A stretch of DNA of 64,000 bases from NCBI GenBank assembly GCA_963726665.1, contig CAVSDW010000020.1:124001-188000 (forward strand), written 5' to 3'. Under the pieces are notes generated by a model. It was not told the origin of the DNA and ran no database searches. It worked only from the letters and a program-made list of their open reading frames with translations. Source of the DNA: RPQJ01 sp963726665 (lineage in GTDB: Bacteria; Pseudomonadota; Gammaproteobacteria; Steroidobacterales; Steroidobacteraceae). Each line of letters starts with the position of its first letter. Position 1 is the stretch's first letter. This document shows positions 26,213 through 34,798 of this stretch, one piece after another. The position numbers were made by a program, and so were the translations under genes.

Positions 26213-28073
26213 CGGCAGGCGCGACCACGCCGGGAGCGGCGCTCTGCGGTCGTCCGTTCACGATCTCGGCCCAGTCGAGTTCGCGCTGCACGTGCCCGTC
26301 GCCACCGACCACCAGCCGGCCGGTCAGGCCGTCGATGGACGAGCCCTTGCGGCCCGATGCGATGCTGTCCGCGACCGTGGCGGCATCGTGGCCGAAAGCG
26401 TAGAGGCGTGTTCGCCCGCGCGCCTCGGCGGCCCACTCGCGCTGCAGCACTTCCCACAGCTGTCGCGCGCCCTCGCCACCGTGGAGCACCCACGGGAACT
26501 CAGGGTATTCGAGGCCGTCCATGTCTGATGCCGACCGCACGCTCGGGTCCCACGCGTCCGAGGTCGCATAGACCGGCAACGCGTAGGTCATCTGGAAGCG
26601 CAGCTGTGGAATGAGTGCGCGTGCACTCGCGGCGTTCGCTGCGACGAAGGCGAATTGAGGGCCGTCGCGCGCCTCGGCGGCGGAATCGCGCTGCGGCGCG
26701 GGGTGATTGCCACTTCGATCGCCGGCCCCGGCGTAGCGGCCGAGCGCCGCGCGCAGCGGGGCGGAGAAATCCCGCGAGCCGGGCTCGTAGTACGCGGCCG
26801 ACATGAGCGTGACTCCCGTCGCCTGCAGCTCCGAGGTGAACGCTGCGTAAACGCGCTCCCCCCACGGGTTGCGGGGAAAGAGGGCGATGCCGCGGGCGTG
26901 CCCGTCGGCAGCGATGTGGCGGGCCACGGCGCGTGCTTCCTGCTCCGGGTCCAGCGTGAACTGGTACATGAAGGCCGGGGCCGTGCCCGTGCCCGCAAGA
27001 GAGTTGAGCGCAAGGGTCGGCACGGGCATCGGATTCGCCGCCACGACCGCGGCCACGTCGTCCCGGGTCAACGGACCGACCACGATGCCTGCGCCGCCTG
27101 CGACGGCCTGCTGGTAAGCCTCGGCAGCGCCCAGCGCCGCCGTGTCATACACCAGGACCTTCTGCACGTTCTCGTGCTGCCCCAGGATCGCCGCGATGAA
27201 GCCGTCCCGGACCGCGATCCCGGCGGATCGCTGCCTGCCGCTCAGCGGCAGCAGCAGCGCGACCGAGTGGGCGCCCTGTGCCGGCGGCGCCATCGCCATG
27301 GACGTCGGCGCTGCGGTGTCCCCGGAGCGAGGCAGGAGCTCCGATCCGGGATGATGCGGGTGTCGCACCTGCCATTCAGCCGAGCGCCGTGCAGTCGACT
27401 CGTCCGCGGGTCCTGTCGCGGCGAGGATCTGCGCGAGTTCGAGCCACGCGCGCTCGTCTTCCGAAGCACCGGCAGGCACGGCGGATGAGATGCCGGGCTT
27501 CTGCAGCTCCAGGACCAGCAGGCGATAGTTCTCGGCGCGTGCGTCGGCCGCACCGAGCAGGCGGCCGCGCTCCTCGAACGCGCGGATACCGTCCAGCGTC
27601 TTCCCTGCCAGGAAGTCCGCACGAGCCTGCAACAGGAGGAGCTCGCTCGCGAGCGGCGCCGGCCAGGGCTGCGGAATCGTGGCGAGGGCCGCCAGCGCTG
27701 CGGCCCCGTCGCCCTTCTTGAGCGCGAGTTCGGCCTGGATCCGGGCGAGCAGCACCGCGTCGTCGCCGCGCGCACGACCGTCGACTTTCGACAGCATGCG
27801 CTCGGCGTCCCCGTCGAGGCCGGCCTCGAGGTACTCGCGCGCGGCCAGCAGCGAAAGGCGCGTATCCCAGTCGCGGAACACCCGCTTTGCCTGCTGCTCG
27901 TAGATGCGCGCGGCATCCACGTGCTTCCCGCTGCGCGCAAGGCTCTCCGCGGACGCGGCGTCGTCGTACGGGCCTGCCGCGACCGGCGGCGGCAGGATGG
28001 CCGTCCCGATCGCCAGCGCGGCGACCAGAGCCAGCCCTCGAACTTGCCGGGTGCGAAGTCTTGCGTGCAGCAT
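26202..28073 (-). CDS. lpoA: Penicillin-binding protein activator LpoA-like, apparently not lipidated
   Basis: LpoA stimulates the peptidoglycan synthase PBP1A from the outer membrane. This 623-residue protein has an N-terminal helical repeat region (AAREYLEAGLDGDAERMLSKV, about 50-260). The C-terminal periplasmic-binding-protein-like domain starts near VALLLPLSGRQRSAGIAVRDGF and continues with GPLTRDDVAAVV and GIALFPRNPWGERVY. Unlike E. coli LpoA, no lipobox cysteine follows the hydrophobic leader (LALVAALAIGTAILPPPVAAG), so it may be soluble in the periplasm. It precedes yraN and diverges from rsmI, which matches the E. coli locus. Confidence 0.88.
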   Translation of the reverse strand: MLHARLRTRQVRGLALVAALAIGTAILPPPVAAGPYDDAASAESLARSGKHVDAARIYEQQAKRVFRDWDTRLSLLAAREYLEAGLDGDAERMLSKVDGRARGDDAVLLARIQAELALKKGDGAAALAALATIPQPWPAPLASELLLLQARADFLAGKTLDGIRAFEERGRLLGAADARAENYRLLVLELQKPGISSAVPAGASEDERAWLELAQILAATGPADESTARRSAEWQVRHPHHPGSELLPRSGDTAAPTSMAMAPPAQGAHSVALLLPLSGRQRSAGIAVRDGFIAAILGQHENVQKVLVYDTAALGAAEAYQQAVAGGAGIVVGPLTRDDVAAVVAANPMPVPTLALNSLAGTGTAPAFMYQFTLDPEQEARAVARHIAADGHARGIALFPRNPWGERVYAAFTSELQATGVTLMSAAYYEPGSRDFSAPLRAALGRYAGAGDRSGNHPAPQRDSAAEARDGPQFAFVAANAASARALIPQLRFQMTYALPVYATSDAWDPSVRSASDMDGLEYPEFPWVLHGGEGARQLWEVLQREWAAEARGRTRLYAFGHDAATVADSIASGRKGSSIDGLTGRLVVGGDGHVQRELDWAEIVNGRPQSAAPGVVAPAGVP

Positions 28074-28092
28074 GGGGCCCCGGAGGAAATGC

Positions 28093-28977
28093 GTGACGAA
28101 GGAAACGATGGATTCTATAGCGGGCCCGCGGCCCGGCGTACTGTTCCTCGTCGCCACACCGATCGGCAACCTCGGCGACCTCAGCCCGCGTGCGCGGGAC
28201 CTGTTGCGCGATGCGGCCCTGCTGCTGGCGGAGGACACGCGGCACACGTCGCACCTGCTGCACGCCTGCGGCATTACGCGGCCGGCGGGCGCCCTGGAGT
28301 CCTTCCACGAGCACAATGAGCGCGAGCGCGTGCCGCGCGTGCTCGAACGCCTGCGGGCGGGTGCAAGCGTGGCGCTCGTGAGCGACGCCGGGACACCACT
28401 CGTGAGCGATCCGGGGGCGCCGCTGGTGCGCGCCGCGATCGAGGCAGGCATCGAGGTCGTCGCGGTGCCCGGGCCCTGCGCAATCATCGCGGCGCTCTCG
28501 ACGTCCGGCCTGCCGTCCGGCCGATTCGCGTTCGAGGGATTCCTGCCCGCCCGGCCCTCGGCGCGGCGCAAGGCGCTCGAGCCGCTCGCATGCGAGCCGC
28601 GCACCCTCGTGTTCTACGAGGCGCCGCACCGTCTCCAGGAGACCCTGGGCGACCTCGCGCGGATACTTGGCGGCGACCGGCAAGCCTCGGTCGCGCGCGA
28701 GATCACCAAGCGATTCGAAAGCGCCTATCGAGGCACGCTGTCGGATCTCGCGCTGCGCGCCGCGCAGGATGCCGACATGAATCGCGGTGAGATCGTGATC
28801 GTCGTGCAGGGCGCGCCGGAAGCGCAGGCGCAGGATGGAAGCGATGCCGACCGGGTGCTCCGCGCGCTGCTGGAGGAAATGCCGGTCTCGCAGGCGGCGC
28901 GGCTCGCGGCCAGGCTCACCGGCCGCCCGCGCAAGGAACTCTACGACCGGGCGCTCGCACTCGCGCCCAAGGATTGA
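28093..28977 (+). CDS. rsmI: 16S rRNA (cytidine-2'-O)-methyltransferase RsmI
   Basis: RsmI methylates the ribose of C1402 in 16S rRNA. The protein is a tetrapyrrole-methylase-fold enzyme with LVATPIGNLGDLSPRARDLL, LAEDTRHTSHLL, VSDAGTPLVSDPG and VVAVPGPCAIIAALS, all strong signatures, plus a C-terminal helical extension. GTG at 28093 follows GGAGG at good distance. ATG 28108 is a possible alternative, costing five residues. About 294 residues. The gene diverges from lpoA with almost no space between, so the two promoters must overlap the coding starts. Confidence 0.95.
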   Translation: MTKETMDSIAGPRPGVLFLVATPIGNLGDLSPRARDLLRDAALLLAEDTRHTSHLLHACGITRPAGALESFHEHNERERVPRVLERLRAGASVALVSDAGTPLVSDPGAPLVRAAIEAGIEVVAVPGPCAIIAALSTSGLPSGRFAFEGFLPARPSARRKALEPLACEPRTLVFYEAPHRLQETLGDLARILGGDRQASVAREITKRFESAYRGTLSDLALRAAQDADMNRGEIVIVVQGAPEAQAQDGSDADRVLRALLEEMPVSQAARLAARLTGRPRKELYDRALALAPKD

Positions 28978-29001
28978 AGGCGGGGCGCACGCTGCGGGCG
29001 C

Positions 29002-29007
29002 TATACT
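29002..29007 (+). promoter_or_regulatory. -10 box of rnpB
   Basis: TATACT lies 7 bases before the predicted 5' end of RNase P RNA. A -35 box at the usual spacing is not evident; TTGAAG at 28974 is 22 bases away, which is too far. Confidence 0.5.
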
Positions 29008-29013
29008 GCGCGC

Positions 29014-29380
<367 letters not shown>

Positions 29381-29770
29381 CCTGTTTCTCGGATCACGAA
29401 AACGGCCGGCTGTCAATAGGCCTGGCCACGCCGGGCCGGCACGTGGTCTCGTTCGCGAATCCGCGGCAGCCCCTCCCACCCTGGCCCACCGGCCGCCCGT
29501 GTCGAGAATGGCGTCCCGCGGCCCCGATTCGCGCCAGGGCATCCCACCCGTACTTCCTTTGATTCGATTGGCGAAACGCAATCGGGCACCCGCGCTTGCC
29601 CGCGTCCTGCGGGCCGATCACCGTTTCCCACGAAAGCCGCTTCCTAATATTGTTTTCAGGAAGCATCAGTAACCAATTGATTAAGATAAAGATAGTTTCG
29701 AGATAACCTCGTCCAGGGCGACGGTATAGCTGCTAAGTCGCTGTGTCCCATGGAAAAATCTTTTCTGCAG
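29381..29770. other. Non-coding stretch between rnpB and the mraZ promoter
   Basis: I see no gene in these 390 bases. From about 29640 the DNA turns AT-rich, unlike everything around it. GCTTCCT (29639-29645) and AGGAAGC (29658-29664) form a small hairpin. The AT-rich part 29665-29770 directly precedes the division-cluster promoter and could help RNA polymerase binding. Open frames here are short and lack family features. Confidence 0.5.
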
Positions 29771-29773
29771 GCG

Positions 29774-29803
29774 TTGACTCACTACGCGCGCGCGACCTAT
29801 ATT
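29774..29803 (+). promoter_or_regulatory. Sigma-70 promoter of the division/cell-wall cluster
   Basis: TTGACT (29774-29779) and TATATT (29798-29803) are separated by 18 bases and each differs from consensus in one or two positions. The start would fall near 29810, just ahead of the MraZ boxes and about 50 bases before the mraZ start codon. Confidence 0.8.
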
Positions 29804-29812
29804 CCGCCCCGG

Positions 29813-29837
29813 TGGGACAAAGTGGGATGAAATGGGC
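29813..29837 (+). promoter_or_regulatory. MraZ-binding repeats
   Basis: Three TGGG(A/C) boxes occur at 10-base intervals: TGGGA at 29813, TGGGA at 29823 and TGGGC at 29833, each separated by 5 bases. MraZ is known to bind such direct repeats downstream of its own promoter and repress the cluster. The third box is off consensus at its last base. Confidence 0.8.
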
Positions 29838-29861
29838 CGTCGGCCCGTCAGTGACCTGAAA

Positions 29862-30317
29862 ATGTTTCGCGGCGCCAACAAAGTCACGCTCGATGCCAAG
29901 GGACGCATGGCCATGCCTGCGCGCTACCGGGACACCCTGGTGGAGCGCAGCGAGGGCCGTCTCGTCGCGACCGTAGATCGTGCGGACCGGTGCCTGCTGA
30001 TCTACCCGCTCCCGGACTGGGAAGAGATCGAGCGCAAGCTCATGCGGCTGCCGAGCCTGAATCCTCAGGCGCGCCGGTTGCAGAGGCTCATGGTCGGCCA
30101 CGCGACCGATCTCGAGCTCGACTCCCACGGCCGGGTGCTGGTGCCGCCGAAGCTGCGCGAGTACGCGGGGCTGACGCGCCAGGCAACGCTGATAGGCCAG
30201 GGCAGCCGTTTCGAACTCTGGGACGAGCAGCACTGGAACGAGCGCCGCGAGTCGTGGCTGCAGGCGGGCGAGGAGACGGGCGACCTGTCTCCTGAGCTCG
30301 AGCAGCTCTCGCTCTAG
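29862..30317 (+). CDS. mraZ: Transcriptional regulator MraZ
   Basis: MraZ represses its own operon by binding the repeats at 29813-29837. The 151-residue protein holds two AbrB-like halves, the first beginning MFRGANKVTLDAKGRMAMPARYR and the second DLELDSHGRVLVPPKLREYAGL. The ATG at 29862 is preferred, giving the family's usual length and N-terminus. The ATG at 29832 overlaps the third operator box. First gene of the cluster, 8 bases from rsmH. Confidence 0.96.
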   Translation: MFRGANKVTLDAKGRMAMPARYRDTLVERSEGRLVATVDRADRCLLIYPLPDWEEIERKLMRLPSLNPQARRLQRLMVGHATDLELDSHGRVLVPPKLREYAGLTRQATLIGQGSRFELWDEQHWNERRESWLQAGEETGDLSPELEQLSL

Positions 30318-30325
30318 GCGCGGCC

Positions 30326-31255
30326 GTGACAGACCACACGCCGGTACTTCCCGACGAAGTGCTGGCCGGGCTCGCGGTGCGGGCCGACGGTCGGTACTGC
30401 GACGCGACGTTCGGGCGTGGCGGGCACACGGCGGCGATCCTGGGTGCGCTCGGCCCGCAGGGGCGAGTTTTCGCCATCGACCGGGACCCGGACGCGATCC
30501 GGGCTGGCCGGCTGCGGTTCACGGGGGAACCACGTCTCACGCTGGTGAAGGGGTCGTTCGGCAGGCTCGAGGAGCTGGTCCGGGCGGCGGGATTGGAAGG
30601 GGGGCTGGACGGCGTGCTGATGGACCTCGGGGTCTCCTCGCCGCAGCTCGATGAGGCCAGGCGCGGCTTCAGTTTCATGCAGGACGGGCCGCTGGACATG
30701 CGCATGGACAACGAGGCGGGACAGAGCGCGGCACAGTGGCTGGCGCGTGCTGGGGAGCGCGACATCGCTGCCGTCCTGCGCACCCTGGGCGAGGAGCGTT
30801 TCGCGAACCGTATCGCACGCGCAATCGTCGCTGCGCGTGCCGCTCAGTCGATCGAGCGCACTGGGCAGCTCGCCGCGATCGTCGCCGCGGCAGTGCCGAC
30901 ACGCGAGCCCGGCAAGCACCCGGCGACGCGCACCTTCCAGGCGATCCGCATCCACGTGAACGGCGAGCTCGAGGCGCTCGAGTCTGCGCTGCCGCAGGCG
31001 GTGCGACTGCTGGTACCGGGCGGTCGGCTCTGCGTCATCAGTTTTCACTCGCTCGAGGACCGCATCGTCAAGCGCTACATCCGCCGCGAGGAGCAGGGTG
31101 ATCCTGTCTATGCCGGCCTGCCCCAGGTTCCGCCGCATGCGCGTCCCCGGCTCGCCCGCGTCGGCGGCGCGGTGATGGCGTCGGAGGCGGAAGTGGCCGG
31201 CAACCCGCGATCGCGCAGCGCCGTGCTGCGCGTGGCCGAGAGGCTCGCGGCATGA
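30326..31255 (+). CDS. rsmH: 16S rRNA (cytosine-N4)-methyltransferase RsmH
   Basis: RsmH methylates N4 of C1402 in 16S rRNA, the same nucleotide that RsmI (28.1 kb) modifies on the ribose. The 309-residue enzyme has a SAM-binding part (YCDATFGRGGHTAAIL, VFAIDRDPDAI), the marker LMDLGVSSPQLDEARRGFSFMQDGPLDMRM, an inserted helical domain, and VISFHSLEDRIVKRYIR. Start is GTG. The stop overlaps the ftsL ATG by 4 bases. Confidence 0.96.
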   Translation: MTDHTPVLPDEVLAGLAVRADGRYCDATFGRGGHTAAILGALGPQGRVFAIDRDPDAIRAGRLRFTGEPRLTLVKGSFGRLEELVRAAGLEGGLDGVLMDLGVSSPQLDEARRGFSFMQDGPLDMRMDNEAGQSAAQWLARAGERDIAAVLRTLGEERFANRIARAIVAARAAQSIERTGQLAAIVAAAVPTREPGKHPATRTFQAIRIHVNGELEALESALPQAVRLLVPGGRLCVISFHSLEDRIVKRYIRREEQGDPVYAGLPQVPPHARPRLARVGGAVMASEAEVAGNPRSRSAVLRVAERLAA

Positions 31256-31527
31256 GCACGGTCGGCTGGCGCATCGCCACCGCCCTGCTCGGGTTCGCAT
31301 TGCTGGCGTCGTCGCTGGGAGTGATCTACGGCAAGCACCAGGCGCGCAACCGTTTCAGCGAGCTGCAGCGCCTCACGCGGGAGCGGGACGAACTCGACAT
31401 CGAGTGGGGGCAGTTGCAGCTCGAGCAGAGCACGTGGGCGACGAACGGGCGCGTGGAAAGCGTCGCCCGCGACGACCTTCACATGGTCATCCCGCAGGCG
31501 AGCGACCTGCGCATCGTGCAGCCGTGA
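31252..31527 (+). CDS. ftsL: Cell division protein FtsL
   Basis: FtsL is a small bitopic protein that joins FtsB and FtsQ to activate FtsW/FtsI. The 91-residue product has one membrane helix (TALLGFALLASSLGVIYG) and a short coiled coil (NRFSELQRLTRERDELDIEWGQLQLEQ), then the usual end with HMVIPQASDLRIV. Sequence similarity in this family is low, so the call rests on shape and position between rsmH and ftsI. Confidence 0.92.
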   Translation: MSTVGWRIATALLGFALLASSLGVIYGKHQARNRFSELQRLTRERDELDIEWGQLQLEQSTWATNGRVESVARDDLHMVIPQASDLRIVQP

Positions 31528-33254
31528 TCCGCAGCGCGAAAAAAGACCGCGGCCCCGGGCTCCAGCGCTGGCGCCACTGGCTGGTCCTCGGCGCGCTCGG
31601 CCTGGCAGGCGCGACGCTGCTCGCCCGCTCGGTGTACCTGCAGGTGATCGACCAGGCTTTCCTCGAGAAGCAGGGCGACGCGCGCATCCTGCGCAAGGCG
31701 CGGCTCTCGGCGAACCGCGGCATGATCCTCGACCGCAACGGCGAGGCGCTTGCCGTGAGCACGCCGGTGGACACGGTCTGGGCCGATCCGCGCAAGCTGG
31801 CGGAGGCGCCGCAGGAGTTCCCGCGCCTCGCGAAGGCACTGGACCGCGACCCGCAGTGGCTCGCGCGCCGCGTGACGAGCAGCCTCGACCGCGAGTTCGT
31901 CTATCTCGTGCGCCACATGCGTCCTCAGGACGCCGCGCGGGTCAAGGCGCTCGGCATCCCGGGCGTGGATACGCTGCGCGAGTACCGGCGCTACTACCCG
32001 GCAGGCGAGGTCACCGGCCACCTGCTCGGCTTCACGAACGTCGACGACGTGGGACAGGAGGGCCTGGAACTCGCATACGACCAGTGGCTGGGCGGCGTCC
32101 CGGGCGAGAAGATCGTCATGCGCGACAGCCTCGGCCGCACCATCGAGGACATCGAGCGCCTGAGCGCGCCGCGCCCGGGACAGGACCTGCACACCAGCAT
32201 CGACCTGCGCGTGCAGTACCTCGCGTACCGCGAGCTCAAGGCTGCGGTGCAGGCCAACAAGGCGCGCGCCGGCTCGATCGTGGTGCTCGACATCGCGACC
32301 GGCGAAGTGCTGGCCATGGTCAACCAGCCGGCCTTCAATCCCAACGACCGCGAGCAGTACGCGGCGTCCCGCTACCGTAACCGCACGACCAACGACTTCC
32401 TCGAGCCGGGCTCGAGCATGAAGCCGTTCATCGTCGCGGCTGCGATGGAGACGGGCCGCTACCACGGCGATACGCTGATCGACACATCGCCCGGGATGAT
32501 GCGGGTCGGCATCAAGACGGTGAAGGACCACAGCAACCTCGGCACGATCGACGTCACCACCGTGCTCGCCAAGTCGAGCAACGTCGGCGCGGCCAAGATC
32601 GCGCTGTCCCTGCGGCCGCAGGAGATGTGGAGCACGCTCGACGCGCTCGGCTTCGGCCGCGTGACGGGATCGGGTTTCCCCGGCGAGTCCGCCGGGATCC
32701 TCACCGGCTACGAGCACTGGCGCGCGATTTCGCAGGCGACCATGTCCTACGGCTACGGCCTGTCGGTCACGCCGCTGCAGCTCGCGCAGGCCTACGCGGT
32801 GCTGGGCGCGAACGGCGTGCGCCGCCCGATCAGCCTGCGCAAGGTGGAAACGCCGCCGGCGGGTGAGCGCGTGCTGCCGGAAGCCGTGGCGAAGGAACTG
32901 GTACGGATGCTCGAGAGCGTCGTGAGCGACGTAGGCACTGCGCGTCGCGCCGCGATCATGGGATATCGCGTATCGGGCAAGACCGGCACCGCGTGGAAGG
33001 CGTCGGAGACCGGCGGCTATTCGACCAACAAGTACCTCGCGATCTTCGGCGGCGTGGTGCCGGCCAGCAACCCGCGGCTCGCGGCCGTCGTCATCATCGA
33101 CGAGCCGACGGCGGGTGCGTACTACGGCGGCGACGTCGCGGCCCCCGTCTTCTCGTCGGTGATGTCGGGCGCGCTGCGCCTGCTCGCCATCCCACCCGAC
33201 GACCTGCAGCGCATGCCCGCGACGACGCTCGTCCAGGCCCAGGACCCGTGGTGA
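31524..33254 (+). CDS. ftsI: Septal peptidoglycan transpeptidase FtsI (PBP3)
   Basis: FtsI cross-links septal peptidoglycan and is a target of beta-lactams. The 576-residue protein has a membrane anchor (WLVLGALGLAGATLLARSVYLQV), a pedestal domain (NRGMILDRNGEALAVS), and the transpeptidase domain. The latter has the active Ser297 in GSSMK, SSN in AKSSNVGA, and KTG in SGKTGTAW. GTG start at 31524 overlaps the ftsL stop by 4 bases. Confidence 0.96.
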   Translation: MIRSAKKDRGPGLQRWRHWLVLGALGLAGATLLARSVYLQVIDQAFLEKQGDARILRKARLSANRGMILDRNGEALAVSTPVDTVWADPRKLAEAPQEFPRLAKALDRDPQWLARRVTSSLDREFVYLVRHMRPQDAARVKALGIPGVDTLREYRRYYPAGEVTGHLLGFTNVDDVGQEGLELAYDQWLGGVPGEKIVMRDSLGRTIEDIERLSAPRPGQDLHTSIDLRVQYLAYRELKAAVQANKARAGSIVVLDIATGEVLAMVNQPAFNPNDREQYAASRYRNRTTNDFLEPGSSMKPFIVAAAMETGRYHGDTLIDTSPGMMRVGIKTVKDHSNLGTIDVTTVLAKSSNVGAAKIALSLRPQEMWSTLDALGFGRVTGSGFPGESAGILTGYEHWRAISQATMSYGYGLSVTPLQLAQAYAVLGANGVRRPISLRKVETPPAGERVLPEAVAKELVRMLESVVSDVGTARRAAIMGYRVSGKTGTAWKASETGGYSTNKYLAIFGGVVPASNPRLAAVVIIDEPTAGAYYGGDVAAPVFSSVMSGALRLLAIPPDDLQRMPATTLVQAQDPW

Positions 33255-33274
33255 GCCGTGGACATCCAGGAGAC

Positions 33275-34798
33275 ATGAGCGTCGTGGCCGAAGAAAGCCA
33301 CGCGCCGGACTATCGTGCGTCGCTCGCGTCGCTGCTCGACGGCGTCGCGCGCCCGGTGAGCGACGTGACCGTGACCGACCTGACGCAGGACAGCCGACAG
33401 GCGGTGCCGGGCAGCGCGTTCCTCGCCTGCCAGGGCCGCAGCGCGCACGGTCTCGAGTACGCCGCTGTCGCGGTCGAGCGCGGCGCCGTGGCCGTGCTAT
33501 TCGAGCCCGTGCCGGGGCTCGAGCCTCCCGCGTTTCCCCCGAACGTGGTGGTCCAGGCGATTCCAGATCTCGCCCGGCACGTCGGCGCGATCGCCGATCG
33601 CTTCTTCCGCGAGCCGTCGTCGGAGCTGGAGGTCGCGGGCGTCACGGGAACCAACGGCAAGACCACCGCGGCCTACCTGCTCGCGCAGGCCGCGGACGCG
33701 GTGGGCCGCAAGGGTGCCTACCTCGGCACCATCGGCTTCGGCCGGCCCGGTGCGCTCGTTGCCGGCGGCCTCACGACGCCCGACTGCGTGAGCGTGCACC
33801 GGCGCCTGGCGGAGGCGCGCGACTCGGGCGCGAAGGCCATGGCGCTCGAGGTGTCCTCCCACGCACTCGACCAGGGTCGCGTGGACGCCGTGCGCTTCGA
33901 CACCGCCGTGTACACCAACCTGACGCGCGACCACCTCGACTACCACGGCACGATCGAGGCCTACTTCGATGCGAAGGCACGGTTGTTCCGCGCGCCCGGG
34001 CTGCGCAGAGCGGTCGTGAACGTGCGCGACGCCTACGGTCTCCAGATCGCGGACGCCATTGACCCCTCGATCGAGCGGGTCCACTTCTCGACATCGAATG
34101 AAATCTGGGCGCCGGCAGGCAGCCGCTGGATCCGCCTTCCGGAACTGCGCGCGACCACTGCGGGACTCACGCTGCACGTCGAGAGCAGCTGGGGCGCGGG
34201 CACGCTGCGCTCACGACTCGTCGGCGAGTTCAACGCCGAGAACCTGCTCGCCGTGCTCGGCGTGCTGCTCGGCTGGAAGGTGCCGCTGCAGCGGGCGCTC
34301 GCGGCGCTGGCAAACTGTGCGCCCCCGCCCGGGCGAATGGAGGCATTCGGCGGCGGGGTCCAGCCGCTCGCGCTGGTGGACTACGCGCACTCCCCCGATG
34401 CGCTCGCCAAGGCACTGGACGCGGCGCGCGCGCATGCACGAGGTCGCGTTCACTGCGTGTTCGGCTGCGGCGGCGACCGTGACCCCGGCAAGCGGCCGAT
34501 GATGGGTGCGATCGCCGAGGACCGCGCCGACGTCGTCGTCGTCACCGACGACAACCCGCGCACAGAGGATTCGAAAGCGATCATCGAGCAGATCCTCGCC
34601 GGCATGCGCGAGCCCGGCGCTGCGCACGTGATCGCGGACCGGGCCGAGGCCATCCATCACGCGCTCTCCGAGGCGGACGCGGGCGACGTCGTGCTGATCG
34701 CGGGCAAGGGCCACGAGGACTACCAGATCGTCGGTCGTGACGTGCGGCCCTTCAGCGACCGCAAGGTCGTGCAGGACGCGCTCGGGAGCGAGGCATGA
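33275..34798 (+). CDS. murE: UDP-MurNAc-Ala-Glu meso-diaminopimelate ligase
   Basis: MurE adds meso-diaminopimelate to the peptide stem in the cytosol. The 507-residue ligase has the ATP loop GVTGTNGKTTAAYL, the Lys that is carbamylated in this family (YFDAKARLF), and DNPRTED, the motif that selects diaminopimelate over lysine. IAGKGHEDYQ is close to the C-terminus. The ATG at 33275 follows CAGGAGA. Confidence 0.96.
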   Translation: MSVVAEESHAPDYRASLASLLDGVARPVSDVTVTDLTQDSRQAVPGSAFLACQGRSAHGLEYAAVAVERGAVAVLFEPVPGLEPPAFPPNVVVQAIPDLARHVGAIADRFFREPSSELEVAGVTGTNGKTTAAYLLAQAADAVGRKGAYLGTIGFGRPGALVAGGLTTPDCVSVHRRLAEARDSGAKAMALEVSSHALDQGRVDAVRFDTAVYTNLTRDHLDYHGTIEAYFDAKARLFRAPGLRRAVVNVRDAYGLQIADAIDPSIERVHFSTSNEIWAPAGSRWIRLPELRATTAGLTLHVESSWGAGTLRSRLVGEFNAENLLAVLGVLLGWKVPLQRALAALANCAPPPGRMEAFGGGVQPLALVDYAHSPDALAKALDAARAHARGRVHCVFGCGGDRDPGKRPMMGAIAEDRADVVVVTDDNPRTEDSKAIIEQILAGMREPGAAHVIADRAEAIHHALSEADAGDVVLIAGKGHEDYQIVGRDVRPFSDRKVVQDALGSEA

